Origin: Ruegeria lacuscaerulensis
GTDB lineage: Bacteria > Pseudomonadota > Alphaproteobacteria > Rhodobacterales > Rhodobacteraceae
Reading direction: 5' to 3'
Length of the DNA: 64,000 nucleotides
NCBI RefSeq assembly: GCF_013033355.1
Contig: NZ_WQDY01000003.1
Location: 124,001-188,000 of the forward strand
Shown: positions 17,952 through 26,876 of the stretch, one piece after another
Numbering within the stretch: the first letter of the stretch is position 1
Layout: every line of letters begins with the position of its first letter
The notes under the pieces: generated by a model
Told to the model about the DNA's origin: nothing
Database searches by the model: none
Seen by the model: the letters and a program-made list of their open reading frames with translations, nothing else
Translations under genes and position numbers: made by a program

Positions 17952-19754
17952 ATGACAACAACCGAAGACCGATCGCCAGAGCTGACCGAGGAACACCTTG
18001 AACGGCTTAAAGAAAATATGAACAAAGTCGAAGCTTTGTCGAAGCGGCTGGTTGAAGTCATGGCTGGAAAAACTGCGCATTCCCCCGCGTTAGATGGCCC
18101 GAATCAAGATCTTTTTGCAAAAGCAGCAACGGCCTATATGACCGAGGCATGGCAAAATCCTGCCAAGCTGTTGGAGCATCAGATCGAGTTTTGGGGAAAG
18201 TCAGTTCTGAACTTTGCCGAAGCGCAGCAGGCTCTTGCGTCCGGAAACCCCGATGCTGCGGAACCCGGCCCGAAGGACAAGCGGTTTTCCAATCCGATGT
18301 GGGACACAAACCCCTATTTCCGCTTTGTACGTCAGCAATACCAGACAAACGCCCAAGCGATCGCTCAGGCGGTCGCATCAGTTGACGATATGCCCGAAAA
18401 AGACAAGCAACGGCTTCAGTTTTTCTCGCAGCAGATCATCGATATGATGTCCCCTACGAATTTTCTGGCCACAAATCCCGATGCCTTGGAAAAGGCGGTT
18501 GAGACCGAAGGTCAATCCTTGATTAAAGGTCTGGAGAATCTCGTCTCAGATCTCGAAGCCAACAATGGCGAGATGGTCGTACGTCTGGCCGATGACAGCG
18601 CGTTCGAGATTGGAGGCAATATTGCCACTACACCGGGTGAGGTGGTCTACCGCAATGATTTGATGGAGCTGATCCAGTACAAACCCGCGACCGAGACCGT
18701 TTTCGAAACACCGATTATTCTCTTTCCGCCTTGGATCAACAAGTTCTACATTCTGGACCTCAAGGCGCAGAACAGCCTGATCAAGTGGGTGACTGAACAA
18801 GGCTATACGCTATTCGTTGTCAGTTGGGCGAACGCGAACGCCTCCCACGCGGATATCGGGATGGGCGACTATATCGAGCAAGGCTATCTGACCGCGATTG
18901 AGCAGGTGAAACAGATCTGCAAGGTCAAGCAGGTCAACGCTGTAGGCTATTGTATTGCGGGAACGACGCTTAGCCTGACCTTGTCGCTGCTCAAACAGCG
19001 CGGGGACAAGTCGATCAAGTCGGCCACATTCTTCACCACCTTGACCGACTTCGGAGATCAGGGCGAGTTTACCCCGTTCCTCCAGAATGACTTTGTCGAC
19101 GGGATCGAGGATCAGGTCGGCAAAGACGGTGTTCTCAAAGCCTGGGTGGTTGGGCGGACGATGTCTTTCCTTCGGTCCAATGACCTGATCTATGGTCCTG
19201 CAATCCGTAGTTATATGATGGGCGAAACCCCCCCGGCCTTTGATCTGTTGTTCTGGAACGGGGATGGAGCAAACCTGCCCGGTCGAATGGCAATCGAATA
19301 CCTTCGGGGTCTTTGCCAAAGCAATGATTTCGTCAATGATGGGTTCGAGCTATTGGGGCATAAGCTGCATATCCGCGATGTGGATGTGCCATTGATGGCC
19401 ATAACATGCGAAACGGATCACATCGCGGCATGGAAAGCCTGCTACCGTGGCGTGCAGCAGATGGGCTCGCGGTCAAAAACGTTTGTTGTCTCGCAATCCG
19501 GCCATATCGCGGGGATTGTCAATCCGCCCAGCAAGAAGAAATACGGACACTATACCAATCCCGATCTAAAGGCGGATGCCGATGATTGGATGAACGAGGC
19601 AGATTTCCATGAGGGATCGTGGTGGCCTCTTTGGGAAGCTTGGTTGAAAAAGCGTTCTGGCAAGCAAATCCCGGCGCGTGAACCGGGCGATTCGGACCAT
19701 CCGTCTTTGTGTCCGGCACCCGGAAGTTATGTTTCGGTCAAGGCAACCGATTGA
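17952..19754 (+). CDS. phaC: Class I poly(3-hydroxyalkanoate) synthase
   Basis: A 600-residue synthase that polymerises 3-hydroxyacyl-CoA into PHA at the granule surface. The catalytic triad is visible: Cys334 in the lipase-like box GYCIAG, Asp489 in CETDHIAAW and His518 in SGHIAGIVNPP. The segment PPWINKFYILDL and the FVVSWANAN region are class I hallmarks, and the length is typical. The ATG at 17952 follows TAGTAGGGGGGAA. Its neighbours are the depolymerase, phasin and repressor genes. Confidence 0.96.
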   Translation: MTTTEDRSPELTEEHLERLKENMNKVEALSKRLVEVMAGKTAHSPALDGPNQDLFAKAATAYMTEAWQNPAKLLEHQIEFWGKSVLNFAEAQQALASGNPDAAEPGPKDKRFSNPMWDTNPYFRFVRQQYQTNAQAIAQAVASVDDMPEKDKQRLQFFSQQIIDMMSPTNFLATNPDALEKAVETEGQSLIKGLENLVSDLEANNGEMVVRLADDSAFEIGGNIATTPGEVVYRNDLMELIQYKPATETVFETPIILFPPWINKFYILDLKAQNSLIKWVTEQGYTLFVVSWANANASHADIGMGDYIEQGYLTAIEQVKQICKVKQVNAVGYCIAGTTLSLTLSLLKQRGDKSIKSATFFTTLTDFGDQGEFTPFLQNDFVDGIEDQVGKDGVLKAWVVGRTMSFLRSNDLIYGPAIRSYMMGETPPAFDLLFWNGDGANLPGRMAIEYLRGLCQSNDFVNDGFELLGHKLHIRDVDVPLMAITCETDHIAAWKACYRGVQQMGSRSKTFVVSQSGHIAGIVNPPSKKKYGHYTNPDLKADADDWMNEADFHEGSWWPLWEAWLKKRSGKQIPAREPGDSDHPSLCPAPGSYVSVKATD

Positions 19755-19776
19755 TTTATCAGGGAACTCGAAGTTT

Positions 19777-19823
19777 TTGCTGCACCGCAGCAAGAAAATT
19801 CTTGCAATGCTGCGGTGCAGCAA
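19777..19823. promoter_or_regulatory. Double PhaR-type operator before phaP
   Basis: Two CTGC-N3-GCAG sites, CTGCACCGCAG (19780-19790) and CTGCGGTGCAG (19810-19820), lie with centres 30 bases apart, about three helix turns. The two 16-base arms, TTGCTGCACCGCAGCA and TGCTGCGGTGCAGCAA, are exact reverse complements. They lie 64 to 110 bases ahead of the phaP ATG, where a repressor would cover the promoter. Confidence 0.7.
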
Positions 19824-19886
19824 TCATATTGTCCTCAAGCTGATGAAAACCGGGGCAGGCCCGGTTCGGCAAAAAGGATTTGGACA

Positions 19887-20333
19887 ATGGCTAAGACACA
19901 AGACTTCACCGCTGCTCTGAAAGACATCATGGGCGCGTTTCCCGTTGACACCACCGCACTGGAAGGTGCCTTCAAGTCGACCGCAACCCTGAACGAAAAA
20001 CTGTCGGGTGTTGCTCTCGAAGCTGCAGAGAAATCGGCAGAAATCTCGAACAAATGGACCAAAGACACTCTGGCCAAACTGACCGAGATGTCGAAAGCAA
20101 AAGCAGAGCCTGCTGACTACGCAAAAGCCGCAACCGACTTCGCAAGCGCGTCGGCTGAAGTTGCCGCTGAAAACATGGCTGCTTTCGCTGAAATCGCGAA
20201 AAAAGTTCAGAGCGAAACTGTCGAGCTGCTGATGGCTGCCGGTAAAGACGCTGCAGAAGACGCAACTGCTGCTGTCAAGAAAGCCACCAACGAGGTGACT
20301 GCTGCTGCCAAGAAAGCAACAGCTGCCAAGTAA
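19887..20333 (+). CDS. phaP: Phasin, granule-associated protein
   Basis: A 148-residue amphipathic helical protein, rich in Ala, Lys, Glu and without cysteine. The Phasin_2-like region runs from about residue 20 to 115, and the C-terminus is an Ala/Lys repeat (AAVKKATNEVTAAAKKATAAK). Phasins coat PHA granules and limit their size. The ATG at 19887 has AAAAAGGA upstream; the longer frame from 19815 overlaps the operator and is not used. A strong terminator follows. Confidence 0.9.
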   Translation: MAKTQDFTAALKDIMGAFPVDTTALEGAFKSTATLNEKLSGVALEAAEKSAEISNKWTKDTLAKLTEMSKAKAEPADYAKAATDFASASAEVAAENMAAFAEIAKKVQSETVELLMAAGKDAAEDATAAVKKATNEVTAAAKKATAAK

Positions 20334-20380
20334 GTAAGGCCGCGAGGCGCACCCATCCTCCCATCTGGTGCAATCGCGTC

Positions 20381-20411
20381 GGGCAGGTCGAAAGACCTGC
20401 CCTTTCTTTTT
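20381..20411 (+). terminator. Intrinsic terminator after phaP
   Basis: GGGCAGGTC and GACCTGCCC form a perfect nine-base stem closed by a GAAA tetraloop, followed by TTTCTTTTT. This is a textbook intrinsic terminator that ends the phaP message 48 bases after the stop. Confidence 0.9.
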
Positions 20412-20434
20412 GTTCTGCAGTCGCATAATCTCTG

Positions 20435-20444
20435 CTGCAACGCA
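20435..20444. promoter_or_regulatory. Weak PhaR-like half site before phaR
   Basis: CTGCAACGCA keeps TGC-N3-GCA but lacks the final G of the full CTGC-N3-GCAG pattern. It is 23 bases ahead of the phaR start, so could serve autoregulation, but a single degenerate match may be chance. Confidence 0.3.
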
Positions 20445-20466
20445 TCATCCTTGGGGAGGGTAAACG

Positions 20467-21021
20467 GTGTCAGAACAAGAAAAACCGTTGTTGATCAAAC
20501 GCTATGCCAGCCGTCGGCTGTATAACACCGAGACCAGCGACTACGTCACGCTAGAGGATATCGCCGTGTTCATCCGCGATGGACGCGAAGTGCAGATTAT
20601 CGACCTGAAGACAGGGGATGACCTGACACGCCAATATCTGTTGCAAATCATTGCGGAACACGAAAGCCGGGGCGAAAACGTTCTGCCGGTGAACGTGCTA
20701 AACGATCTGGTCCGCAGCTACATGCTACCGGGCGGGGGTATGATGCCTCAGTTCCTGCAAAGCTCGTTCGAGATGCTGCGCGAGAGCCAGTCGAAGATGA
20801 TGGAAAACATGAGCGCCATGAACCCGATGTCGCAGATGCCGGGGTTCGAAGCTATGCAGGCGCAGCAACAGGCGTTTTTGAAGGCGATGACCGGTGGACT
20901 TTCGGGCAACTGGTCCGGCCCGGACAAAGAAGACCAGCCTGCGACAGAACCCAAAGAGGATCTGGACGAAATCAAGAAACAACTGGCTGAGCTGCAGCAA
21001 AAGCTATCCAAGCTGAATTGA
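20467..21021 (+). CDS. phaR: Polyhydroxyalkanoate synthesis repressor PhaR
   Basis: A 184-residue repressor that binds DNA and PHA. The N-terminal PHA-accumulation DNA-binding domain is clear: LIKRYASRRLYNTETSDYVTLEDIAVFIRDG (about 8-38), then the PHB-accumulation domain QIIDLKTGDDLTRQYLLQIIAEHESRG. The C-terminus is Met/Gln-rich and ends in a coiled-coil-like LDEIKKQLAELQQKLSKL. It starts at GTG 20467 after GGGGAGGG. It should release the phaP and phaC operators when granules form. Confidence 0.93.
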   Translation: MSEQEKPLLIKRYASRRLYNTETSDYVTLEDIAVFIRDGREVQIIDLKTGDDLTRQYLLQIIAEHESRGENVLPVNVLNDLVRSYMLPGGGMMPQFLQSSFEMLRESQSKMMENMSAMNPMSQMPGFEAMQAQQQAFLKAMTGGLSGNWSGPDKEDQPATEPKEDLDEIKKQLAELQQKLSKLN

Positions 21022-21791
21022 CGCGACCGGTAATGCTCTGGCTTGTTTTGGGTGTCGCATTGGCATGGTCAAGCCCTGCGCTGTCTCAAGGTGTTTATTC
21101 GGATGATTGGTCCGAGGTTTGCCGGTTGGGCAGCGCGGCCTCACTCGGTTGCGACGCCGTGCGTGAACGACAGATCCAGGACGCGACGCAAGTGCCCTGG
21201 CGCGCAGTCGGGCGGGTCAATTTTGCAGGTCGGGACCAACGATCACATTGCACTGGCACTCTGGTGGCAGAGCGTTTGGTTCTGACTGCGGCGCATTGCC
21301 TTTTCAACACGGCACGCAACCGTTGGATCCCACCCGCCAGCATACGGTTCGCAGCTGGTTATCAGCGAGGAGAAGCGGTCGCGGTCTCGGGCGTGTCGGG
21401 CTATCGGCTGCCGCCCGGGCAGGGACCAACAACATTCAACCGGCGCGCGGATCTAGACTGGGCGCTGCTGGAACTGACCGAGCCTTTTGGACAACAGATC
21501 GCACCGGTGCCTTTAGCGAAAACCGCTGCGCCCTCATCCTATCTGGTGGGCTATCCCGGCGTGCGGCCGCATGTCCTGAGCCGCACCCCGTCATGCCCGC
21601 CAACCCGCGCAGAGCAAGGAATTTTAGTGGCTATTTGCCCCGTGATGATGGGGGATTCGGGTGCGCCGCTTTTGGTGGATGGCCCGGAGGGGCCACAGGT
21701 GGCAGCCGTTCTGTCGCGTGTTGCCGCGACCGCGCAAGGGGTCACGGCGCTGTTTGTCTCGTCGGACCTTGTTGGTCCTCAAGGGAACTAG
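21018..21791 (+). CDS. Secreted trypsin-like serine peptidase
   Basis: A 257-residue chymotrypsin-fold protease with a signal peptide (MTRPVMLWLVLG to SPALS). The triad is seen as LTAAHC (His), DLDWALLEL (Asp) and MGDSGAP (Ser). Cysteine pairs fit disulfides, so it acts in the periplasm or outside. The start is a choice: TTG at 21018 overlaps the phaR stop and gives a basic signal-peptide head, while the ATG at 21033 gives none. Its link with PHA metabolism is only positional. Confidence 0.82.
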   Translation: MTRPVMLWLVLGVALAWSSPALSQGVYSDDWSEVCRLGSAASLGCDAVRERQIQDATQVPWRAVGRVNFAGRDQRSHCTGTLVAERLVLTAAHCLFNTARNRWIPPASIRFAAGYQRGEAVAVSGVSGYRLPPGQGPTTFNRRADLDWALLELTEPFGQQIAPVPLAKTAAPSSYLVGYPGVRPHVLSRTPSCPPTRAEQGILVAICPVMMGDSGAPLLVDGPEGPQVAAVLSRVAATAQGVTALFVSSDLVGPQGN

Positions 21792-21794
21792 CAG

Positions 21795-23009
21795 CTAGGT
21801 GCCATAGACCGGAACCGGCCCGGTTACTTCACCAACCGAAGCCAGTAGGATGTCGGCGATCACGTCTAGTTCCTCACGCGTCAGACGCACGGGCAGGCGC
21901 ACGTCACACGCCTTCATCAGCATGTCACGCGTCTGCGGCAGTTCAAACTGTTCCGGCAGGAACTGCCAATTCCAAAAGGCGCGAGCGTTATCCGCGCTTT
22001 GACCAAAGACCTGAACCTTGACCCCACGCGCCTCGGAGGCTTCGGCAAAGGCGCGGATCTCGTCATCGCTGAGGCCCACCAGATTGAACTGGATCGAATC
22101 CGGTGCGCGGCGCTCGGGCGACAGGGGGGCAGGGACGTCGATGAAATCCGAGCCATTCAGACGCTCGGCCACATAGTCATGATTGGCCAAGCCATCCTTG
22201 ACGCGCCGCGCCAGTTCGGGGATCTGGGGTCGGATCACGGCGGCGCTGAGGTTGCTCATCCGCAGGTTATACAGCGGCAGCTTGTTCTGCCAGCGGGCAA
22301 AGGCCTGCTCCAACTCGGGCGAGTTGTCGCCGTGAGGGGTTTTGTGTTTCTTCCAGTTATGCTCATACGCGCCTGACATGATCACGGCCTGCGCCACCAG
22401 ATCGGCGTCATCGGTGATCAGAATGCCACCTTCGCCCGCGTTGATCATCTTGTAGGACTGGAACGAAAAACAACCGACCTTGCCAATCGTGCCGATATTC
22501 TTGCCGTGCCATGTGGTGCCCAGCGAATGCGCCGCGTCCTCGACAACTGGAATGTCACGCGCGTTGCACAGCGCCATGATCGCGTCCATGTCGGATGTAT
22601 GGCCGCGCATATGGCTGATGATGACGGCCTGAACACTGTCCAGCTTGGCCTCGAAATCGGCCATGTCGATGCGATAGTTCTCGCCCACTTCGCACAGCAC
22701 CGGGATGCAATCCGCATGAACGACCGAGGACGGCACGGCCGCAAAGGTAAATCCGGGGATCAGCACCCGCGCATCCCGAGGCAGACCCAATGCCTTGAGC
22801 GACAGGAACAAAGCGGCCGAGCAGGACGATACGGCCAGCGCGTATTTCGCGCCCAAAAGGGCCGCGAATTCGCTTTCCAGAAGCGCGACCGGCGCGTCTT
22901 GCGGCGCGGTATAGCGGAACAGGTCGCCCGATTGCATCAGGGCGTCGATGGCCTCACGCGCGGCGGCAGGGATGGGTTCGGCGTCATGAACGTTAGGAGG
23001 AAGCGTCAT
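21795..23009 (-). CDS. DegT/DnrJ/EryC1/StrS-family aminotransferase
   Basis: A 404-residue PLP enzyme of the sugar/cyclitol aminotransferase group. It has SSCSAALFLSLKALGLPRD near the phosphate site, the Asp motif DIPVVEDAAHSLGT, and the Schiff-base lysine in FSFQSYKMINAGEGG. The ATG at 23009 is preferred; a TTG 15 bases earlier also keeps frame. No sugar-nucleotide genes are adjacent, so the substrate is open. It could serve amino-sugar or cyclitol synthesis. Convergent with the peptidase gene. Confidence 0.82.
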   Translation of the reverse strand: MTLPPNVHDAEPIPAAAREAIDALMQSGDLFRYTAPQDAPVALLESEFAALLGAKYALAVSSCSAALFLSLKALGLPRDARVLIPGFTFAAVPSSVVHADCIPVLCEVGENYRIDMADFEAKLDSVQAVIISHMRGHTSDMDAIMALCNARDIPVVEDAAHSLGTTWHGKNIGTIGKVGCFSFQSYKMINAGEGGILITDDADLVAQAVIMSGAYEHNWKKHKTPHGDNSPELEQAFARWQNKLPLYNLRMSNLSAAVIRPQIPELARRVKDGLANHDYVAERLNGSDFIDVPAPLSPERRAPDSIQFNLVGLSDDEIRAFAEASEARGVKVQVFGQSADNARAFWNWQFLPEQFELPQTRDMLMKACDVRLPVRLTREELDVIADILLASVGEVTGPVPVYGT

Positions 23010-23224
23010 ATTTGATTTTCCCAAATTCTATCTTTGGAAAAGATAAAGCTAAAAGAACGTCAATCCAAGCCCCTACGTGACTATGCAGCAAAATTTCACT
23101 TAACTGTCGCAATCCAGAGGATAACTTCGTTCGGACCCCGGATAGCGCCTTGCATCCGTTGGGGAATCCGGGTGGCAATGGGAAAATCTAAACATTGCAT
23201 TTCACGGTTCGGATTGTTCCCATC

Positions 23225-24172
23225 ATGCTTGCTAGACTTGCTTTTTCATTGTCCATTCTCGCTCTGCCAGCTCAGGCGCAATACGTCCTGTCCGACGGAA
23301 CCGAGGTCGCCCCGCTTGAGATGTTTCAGGAATGCGACGTCTGCCCCGAGATGATCGTGTTGCCGTTGGGAGAGTTCCTGATGGGCGGGCCGCCGGGTGA
23401 ATCTCGTTTGAATATTCACTTGGGCGCGAATCCTATGCGGTGGGCCACTCCTGAGGATCCCTATATCGCGTACCACGAGGGCCCTGTTCATCCTGTTAAG
23501 ATTGATATGCCAATTGCTATTGGTCGAAATGAAGTGACGCATGAACAGTGGATGGCGTGCGTCAATGACGGTGGCTGTGGAGGGCATGTTCCGCGCGATT
23601 GTATATTACAGCGCGATGCTGCCTGCGTAGATGTTCGGGGCAACTACCCGGTTGTTGATGTCTCTTATTCCGACGGCGTGGCTTATACAAAATGGCTCAA
23701 CGACAAGATTGGCGCCGATGTGTACCGTTTGCCAAAGGAAGCAGAGTGGGAGTATGCAGCACGCGCCGGAACGCAGACCCCATTTGCTCAGGGTGAGGAA
23801 GTAACCACCGATCAAGTCAATTTCCACGGCAAACCAACCGAAGAGATGTTGGGTGTCAAGCGTCCGGAACTGGCACGGCGTGGTCATCCGGTTCGGGTTG
23901 ATGATCTCGACGCCGCCAATGCGTGGGGATTGCGCCATATGTCAGGCAATGTAGTTGAGCGTACAATGTCTTGCTGGACTTCAACTCACATAGGTTCTGC
24001 GACTGTAAGTGACTATCTGCGACACGCTATGTTGCCTGCGTGTACAGACCGCGTCGGGAGAGGTGGTGCCTATTGGACCGCTATGGATTTCTCTAGGGTC
24101 GCTTCGCGCGGGCGAGTAGATGAGGACGCAAGGCTAATGGCCGCTGGGTTTCGAGTGCTACGCGATTTTTGA
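23225..24172 (+). CDS. Exported FGE/SUMF1-family (EgtB/PvdO-like) protein
   Basis: A 315-residue protein with a clean signal peptide from ATG 23225 (MLARLAFSLSILALPAQAQ). The formylglycine-generating-enzyme fold follows: PLGEFLMGG, VHPVKIDMPIAIGRNEVTHEQWMACV, YPVVDVSYSDGVAYTKWLN, YRLPKEAEWEYAARAG. The MSGNVVERTMSCW segment replaces the usual MSGNVWEW, and the ending RGGAYWTAM replaces RGGSW. It may be a structural or modified-activity member. GC content appears lower than its neighbours. Confidence 0.8.
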   Translation: MLARLAFSLSILALPAQAQYVLSDGTEVAPLEMFQECDVCPEMIVLPLGEFLMGGPPGESRLNIHLGANPMRWATPEDPYIAYHEGPVHPVKIDMPIAIGRNEVTHEQWMACVNDGGCGGHVPRDCILQRDAACVDVRGNYPVVDVSYSDGVAYTKWLNDKIGADVYRLPKEAEWEYAARAGTQTPFAQGEEVTTDQVNFHGKPTEEMLGVKRPELARRGHPVRVDDLDAANAWGLRHMSGNVVERTMSCWTSTHIGSATVSDYLRHAMLPACTDRVGRGGAYWTAMDFSRVASRGRVDEDARLMAAGFRVLRDF

Positions 24173-24206
24173 TAGTCTGCATGACCTCAGTTAACTGGGG
24201 GCTCGA

Positions 24207-25511
24207 TCACACCCCCAGCCGATCCCGCAAAGCAAACCACGTCATCGCCAGCACCAGCAGGGGGCTGCGCAAGGCGGGGCCTCCGGGGAAAGGTAGGGCG
24301 GGGACGCGGGCCATGGTGTCGAACCCTTCGGCCTGCCCCTGAATGGCCAGTGCCATCAATTGCCCCGCATGGGTGGCTGTTCCGACCCCGTGACCAGAAT
24401 AGCCCGAGGCTGACAGGATATTGGGCGCAACCCGCGTCAGATACGGCATCCGCCGCATGGTAATCGCCAGCGTGCCGCCCCAGGCATAGTCGATTTTGAC
24501 GTCGCGCAGGTGTGGAAAAATCTCGACCATTGGTTTGCGGACCTTGGCGGCAATGTCTGCCGGGAAGCGATAGCCATAGCTTTCGCCGCCGCCAAACAGC
24601 AATCTGTTATCCGCGCTAAGGCGGAAATAGTTCACCACGAATTTCGTATCGGCCACCGCCACGTCTCGGGTCAGAACACGGGCGGTATCGGTGCCCAAAG
24701 GCTCGGTCGCGGCGATAAAATTGTTGATCGGCATGACCCGCGCGGCGACTTTGCCGTTCAGGCCGCCAAGATAGCCGTTGCAGGCCAGAACGACGTGATC
24801 GGCTGTGACCTTGCCCTGTGCGGTGTGGACTATGGCGGGTGCGGTTTCCTCGACCCCCGTCACCTCGGTGCTTTCATACATCCGCACGCCTGCCTTGGCT
24901 GCTGCCTGCGCCAGACCCAGAGCATAGTTCAGCGGATGTAGATGCGCGGCACCCGTGTCCAGATAGCCGCCGCGATAGGCGGGCGAGGGGCACAGACCGT
25001 GGCTTGCGCCTTCGTCCAGCAGTTCCATCTGGTCATAGCCATAGCGGTCGGACAGATGCGCGGCGTGGTCGTGCAATTCCTGCTGCTCGCCTGCGGACAG
25101 GCCCAGAACGGCAACGCCCGGTTTCAGGTCGCAGTCAATCTGGTGCTTGGCGATCAGGGATTTGACCAGCGCCTTCGCGTCCTCGGCCAGATCCCACAGC
25201 TTCGCCGCATCGTCGTCGCCAACCAGCCGCTCAAGATCTTCCTGATCCATCCGTTGGGCGCTGCCCAATTGCCCGCCATTGCGGCCTGATGCGCCAAAGC
25301 CCACACGATGTGCCTCAAGCAGCACAACGCTGAACCCGGCCTCGGCCAGATGCAGCGCAGCGGACAGGCCGGTATAGCCGCCGCCCACCACGCAAACATC
25401 GGCCTTTTCATCACCCGCCAGCACCGGAAAGCGGTCAATCGAATTGGCCGTGGCCGCGTACCAGCTGGCCGGGTATTCAGCCTTGCGGTCGTTGGAATAA
25501 AGCAGGTTCAT
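24207..25511 (-). CDS. puuB: FAD-dependent oxidase, gamma-glutamylputrescine oxidase type (PuuB-like)
   Basis: A 434-residue DAO-family flavoprotein. The N-terminal dinucleotide fold is clear (ADVCVVGGGYTGLSAALHLAEAG, about 38-60), then GFGASGRNGGQLG, typical of PuuB/ordL proteins. The late GYSGHGVGTATHAGQLMA segment is also typical. It would oxidise gamma-glutamylputrescine to the aldehyde. It is the last gene of the operon and lies six bases after the puuA-like gene. Confidence 0.85.
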   Translation of the reverse strand: MNLLYSNDRKAEYPASWYAATANSIDRFPVLAGDEKADVCVVGGGYTGLSAALHLAEAGFSVVLLEAHRVGFGASGRNGGQLGSAQRMDQEDLERLVGDDDAAKLWDLAEDAKALVKSLIAKHQIDCDLKPGVAVLGLSAGEQQELHDHAAHLSDRYGYDQMELLDEGASHGLCPSPAYRGGYLDTGAAHLHPLNYALGLAQAAAKAGVRMYESTEVTGVEETAPAIVHTAQGKVTADHVVLACNGYLGGLNGKVAARVMPINNFIAATEPLGTDTARVLTRDVAVADTKFVVNYFRLSADNRLLFGGGESYGYRFPADIAAKVRKPMVEIFPHLRDVKIDYAWGGTLAITMRRMPYLTRVAPNILSASGYSGHGVGTATHAGQLMALAIQGQAEGFDTMARVPALPFPGGPALRSPLLVLAMTWFALRDRLGV

Positions 25512-25517
25512 CGCGGA

Positions 25518-26876
25518 TCATACGTTCAGCAGTAGATGCTCACGCTCCCACGGAGAGATGACCTGCAGGAACTCTTCATACTCGGCGCGTTTGACGATGC
25601 CATAGACGCGGGCAAACTCGGGGCCCAGAACCTCGTGCAGGGCGGTCGCTTCATCGAACAGGTCCAGAGCATTGCCCATGACCTGAGGGATATCGCCTTC
25701 GCCTTCGTAAGCGTCGCCATAGAACTGACGGCGCGGGCGTTCCTGTTGGACCAGGCCCAGATAACCGCAGGCCAGTGACAGCGCTATGCCCAGATAGGGG
25801 TTGCAGTCCATCCCGGCGATGCGGTTTTCGACGCGCCGCGCCTCGGGCCCCGACAGAGGCACACGGATGCCGGTGGTGCGGTTGTCGCGCGCCCATTCCA
25901 GATTGATCGGCGCGGCGTGATCTTTCACATAGCGGCGATACGAGTTCACATAGGGCGCCATCACAGCCAGACCCGAGGGCAGGTGGTTCTGCAACCCGGC
26001 GATGAAGTGGTAGAACGCGTCCGTCTCGCCCCCTTGTGGACCCGAGAAGATATTTTGCCCCGTCTCCATGTCGATGATCGAATGGTGGATATGCATGGCC
26101 GAGCCCGGCTCGTCCACGATCGGTTTCGCCATGAAGGTGGCAAAACAATTGTGGCGCAGCGCGGCCTCGCGGATCAGGCGTTTGAAATAAAATACCTCAT
26201 CCGCCAGCTTGACCGGATTGCCGTGGCGCAAGTTGATCTCCAGCTGGCCCGCGCCGCCTTCTTGCGTAATGCCGTCAATCTCGAATCCCTGATGCTCGGC
26301 GAAATCGTAGATGTCGTCTATCACCGGGCCGAATTCGTCCACGGCCGTCATCGAGTAGGCCTGCCGCGCCGCCGCCGGACGGCCCGAGCGTCCCATCATC
26401 GGCTTGATACTTTGTGCGGGGTCGACGTTGGGGGCGACCAGAAAGAACTCCATCTCGGGCGCCACGACGGGTTTCCAGCCCTTGTCGTGATACATCTGGA
26501 CCACGCGTTTCAGCACATTGCGCGGGCTAAACGGGATCGGGTTGTCATCACGGTCATAAGCGTCGTGGATCACTTGCAACGTCCAGTCGCCCGTCCACGG
26601 CGCGGCGGATGCGGTCGTGAAGTCGGGCTTAAGGATCATGTCCCGTTCGATGAACCCGTCCTCACCCGCGGCCTCGCCCCAGTCGCCGGTAATGGTCTGG
26701 TAAAAGATGCTGTCGGGCAGGTGGAAATAGCTTTGCTTGGCGAATTTCGAAGCTGGCACAGCCTTGCCACGCGCGATGCCGGGCAGGTCCGAGATAATGC
26801 ATTCGACCTCGTCCAGTCGGTGGCCTTCGAAATAGCTGCGGGCTGCCTGTGGCAGTTGGTCTGTCCAGTCGGCCAT
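25518..26876 (-). CDS. puuA: Glutamine-synthetase-family ligase, gamma-glutamylputrescine synthetase type (PuuA-like)
   Basis: A 452-residue glutamine synthetase family protein, shorter than true GlnA. The metal and ATP-site signatures are present: PEMEFFLV, EGGAGQLEINL, GSAMHIHHSI and NRTTGIRVP. It likely joins glutamate to putrescine or another amine with ATP. Its ATG overlaps the amidotransferase stop (26876). It lacks the GlnA tyrosine adenylylation loop, as PuuA-like proteins do. Confidence 0.85.
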   Translation of the reverse strand: MADWTDQLPQAARSYFEGHRLDEVECIISDLPGIARGKAVPASKFAKQSYFHLPDSIFYQTITGDWGEAAGEDGFIERDMILKPDFTTASAAPWTGDWTLQVIHDAYDRDDNPIPFSPRNVLKRVVQMYHDKGWKPVVAPEMEFFLVAPNVDPAQSIKPMMGRSGRPAAARQAYSMTAVDEFGPVIDDIYDFAEHQGFEIDGITQEGGAGQLEINLRHGNPVKLADEVFYFKRLIREAALRHNCFATFMAKPIVDEPGSAMHIHHSIIDMETGQNIFSGPQGGETDAFYHFIAGLQNHLPSGLAVMAPYVNSYRRYVKDHAAPINLEWARDNRTTGIRVPLSGPEARRVENRIAGMDCNPYLGIALSLACGYLGLVQQERPRRQFYGDAYEGEGDIPQVMGNALDLFDEATALHEVLGPEFARVYGIVKRAEYEEFLQVISPWEREHLLLNV

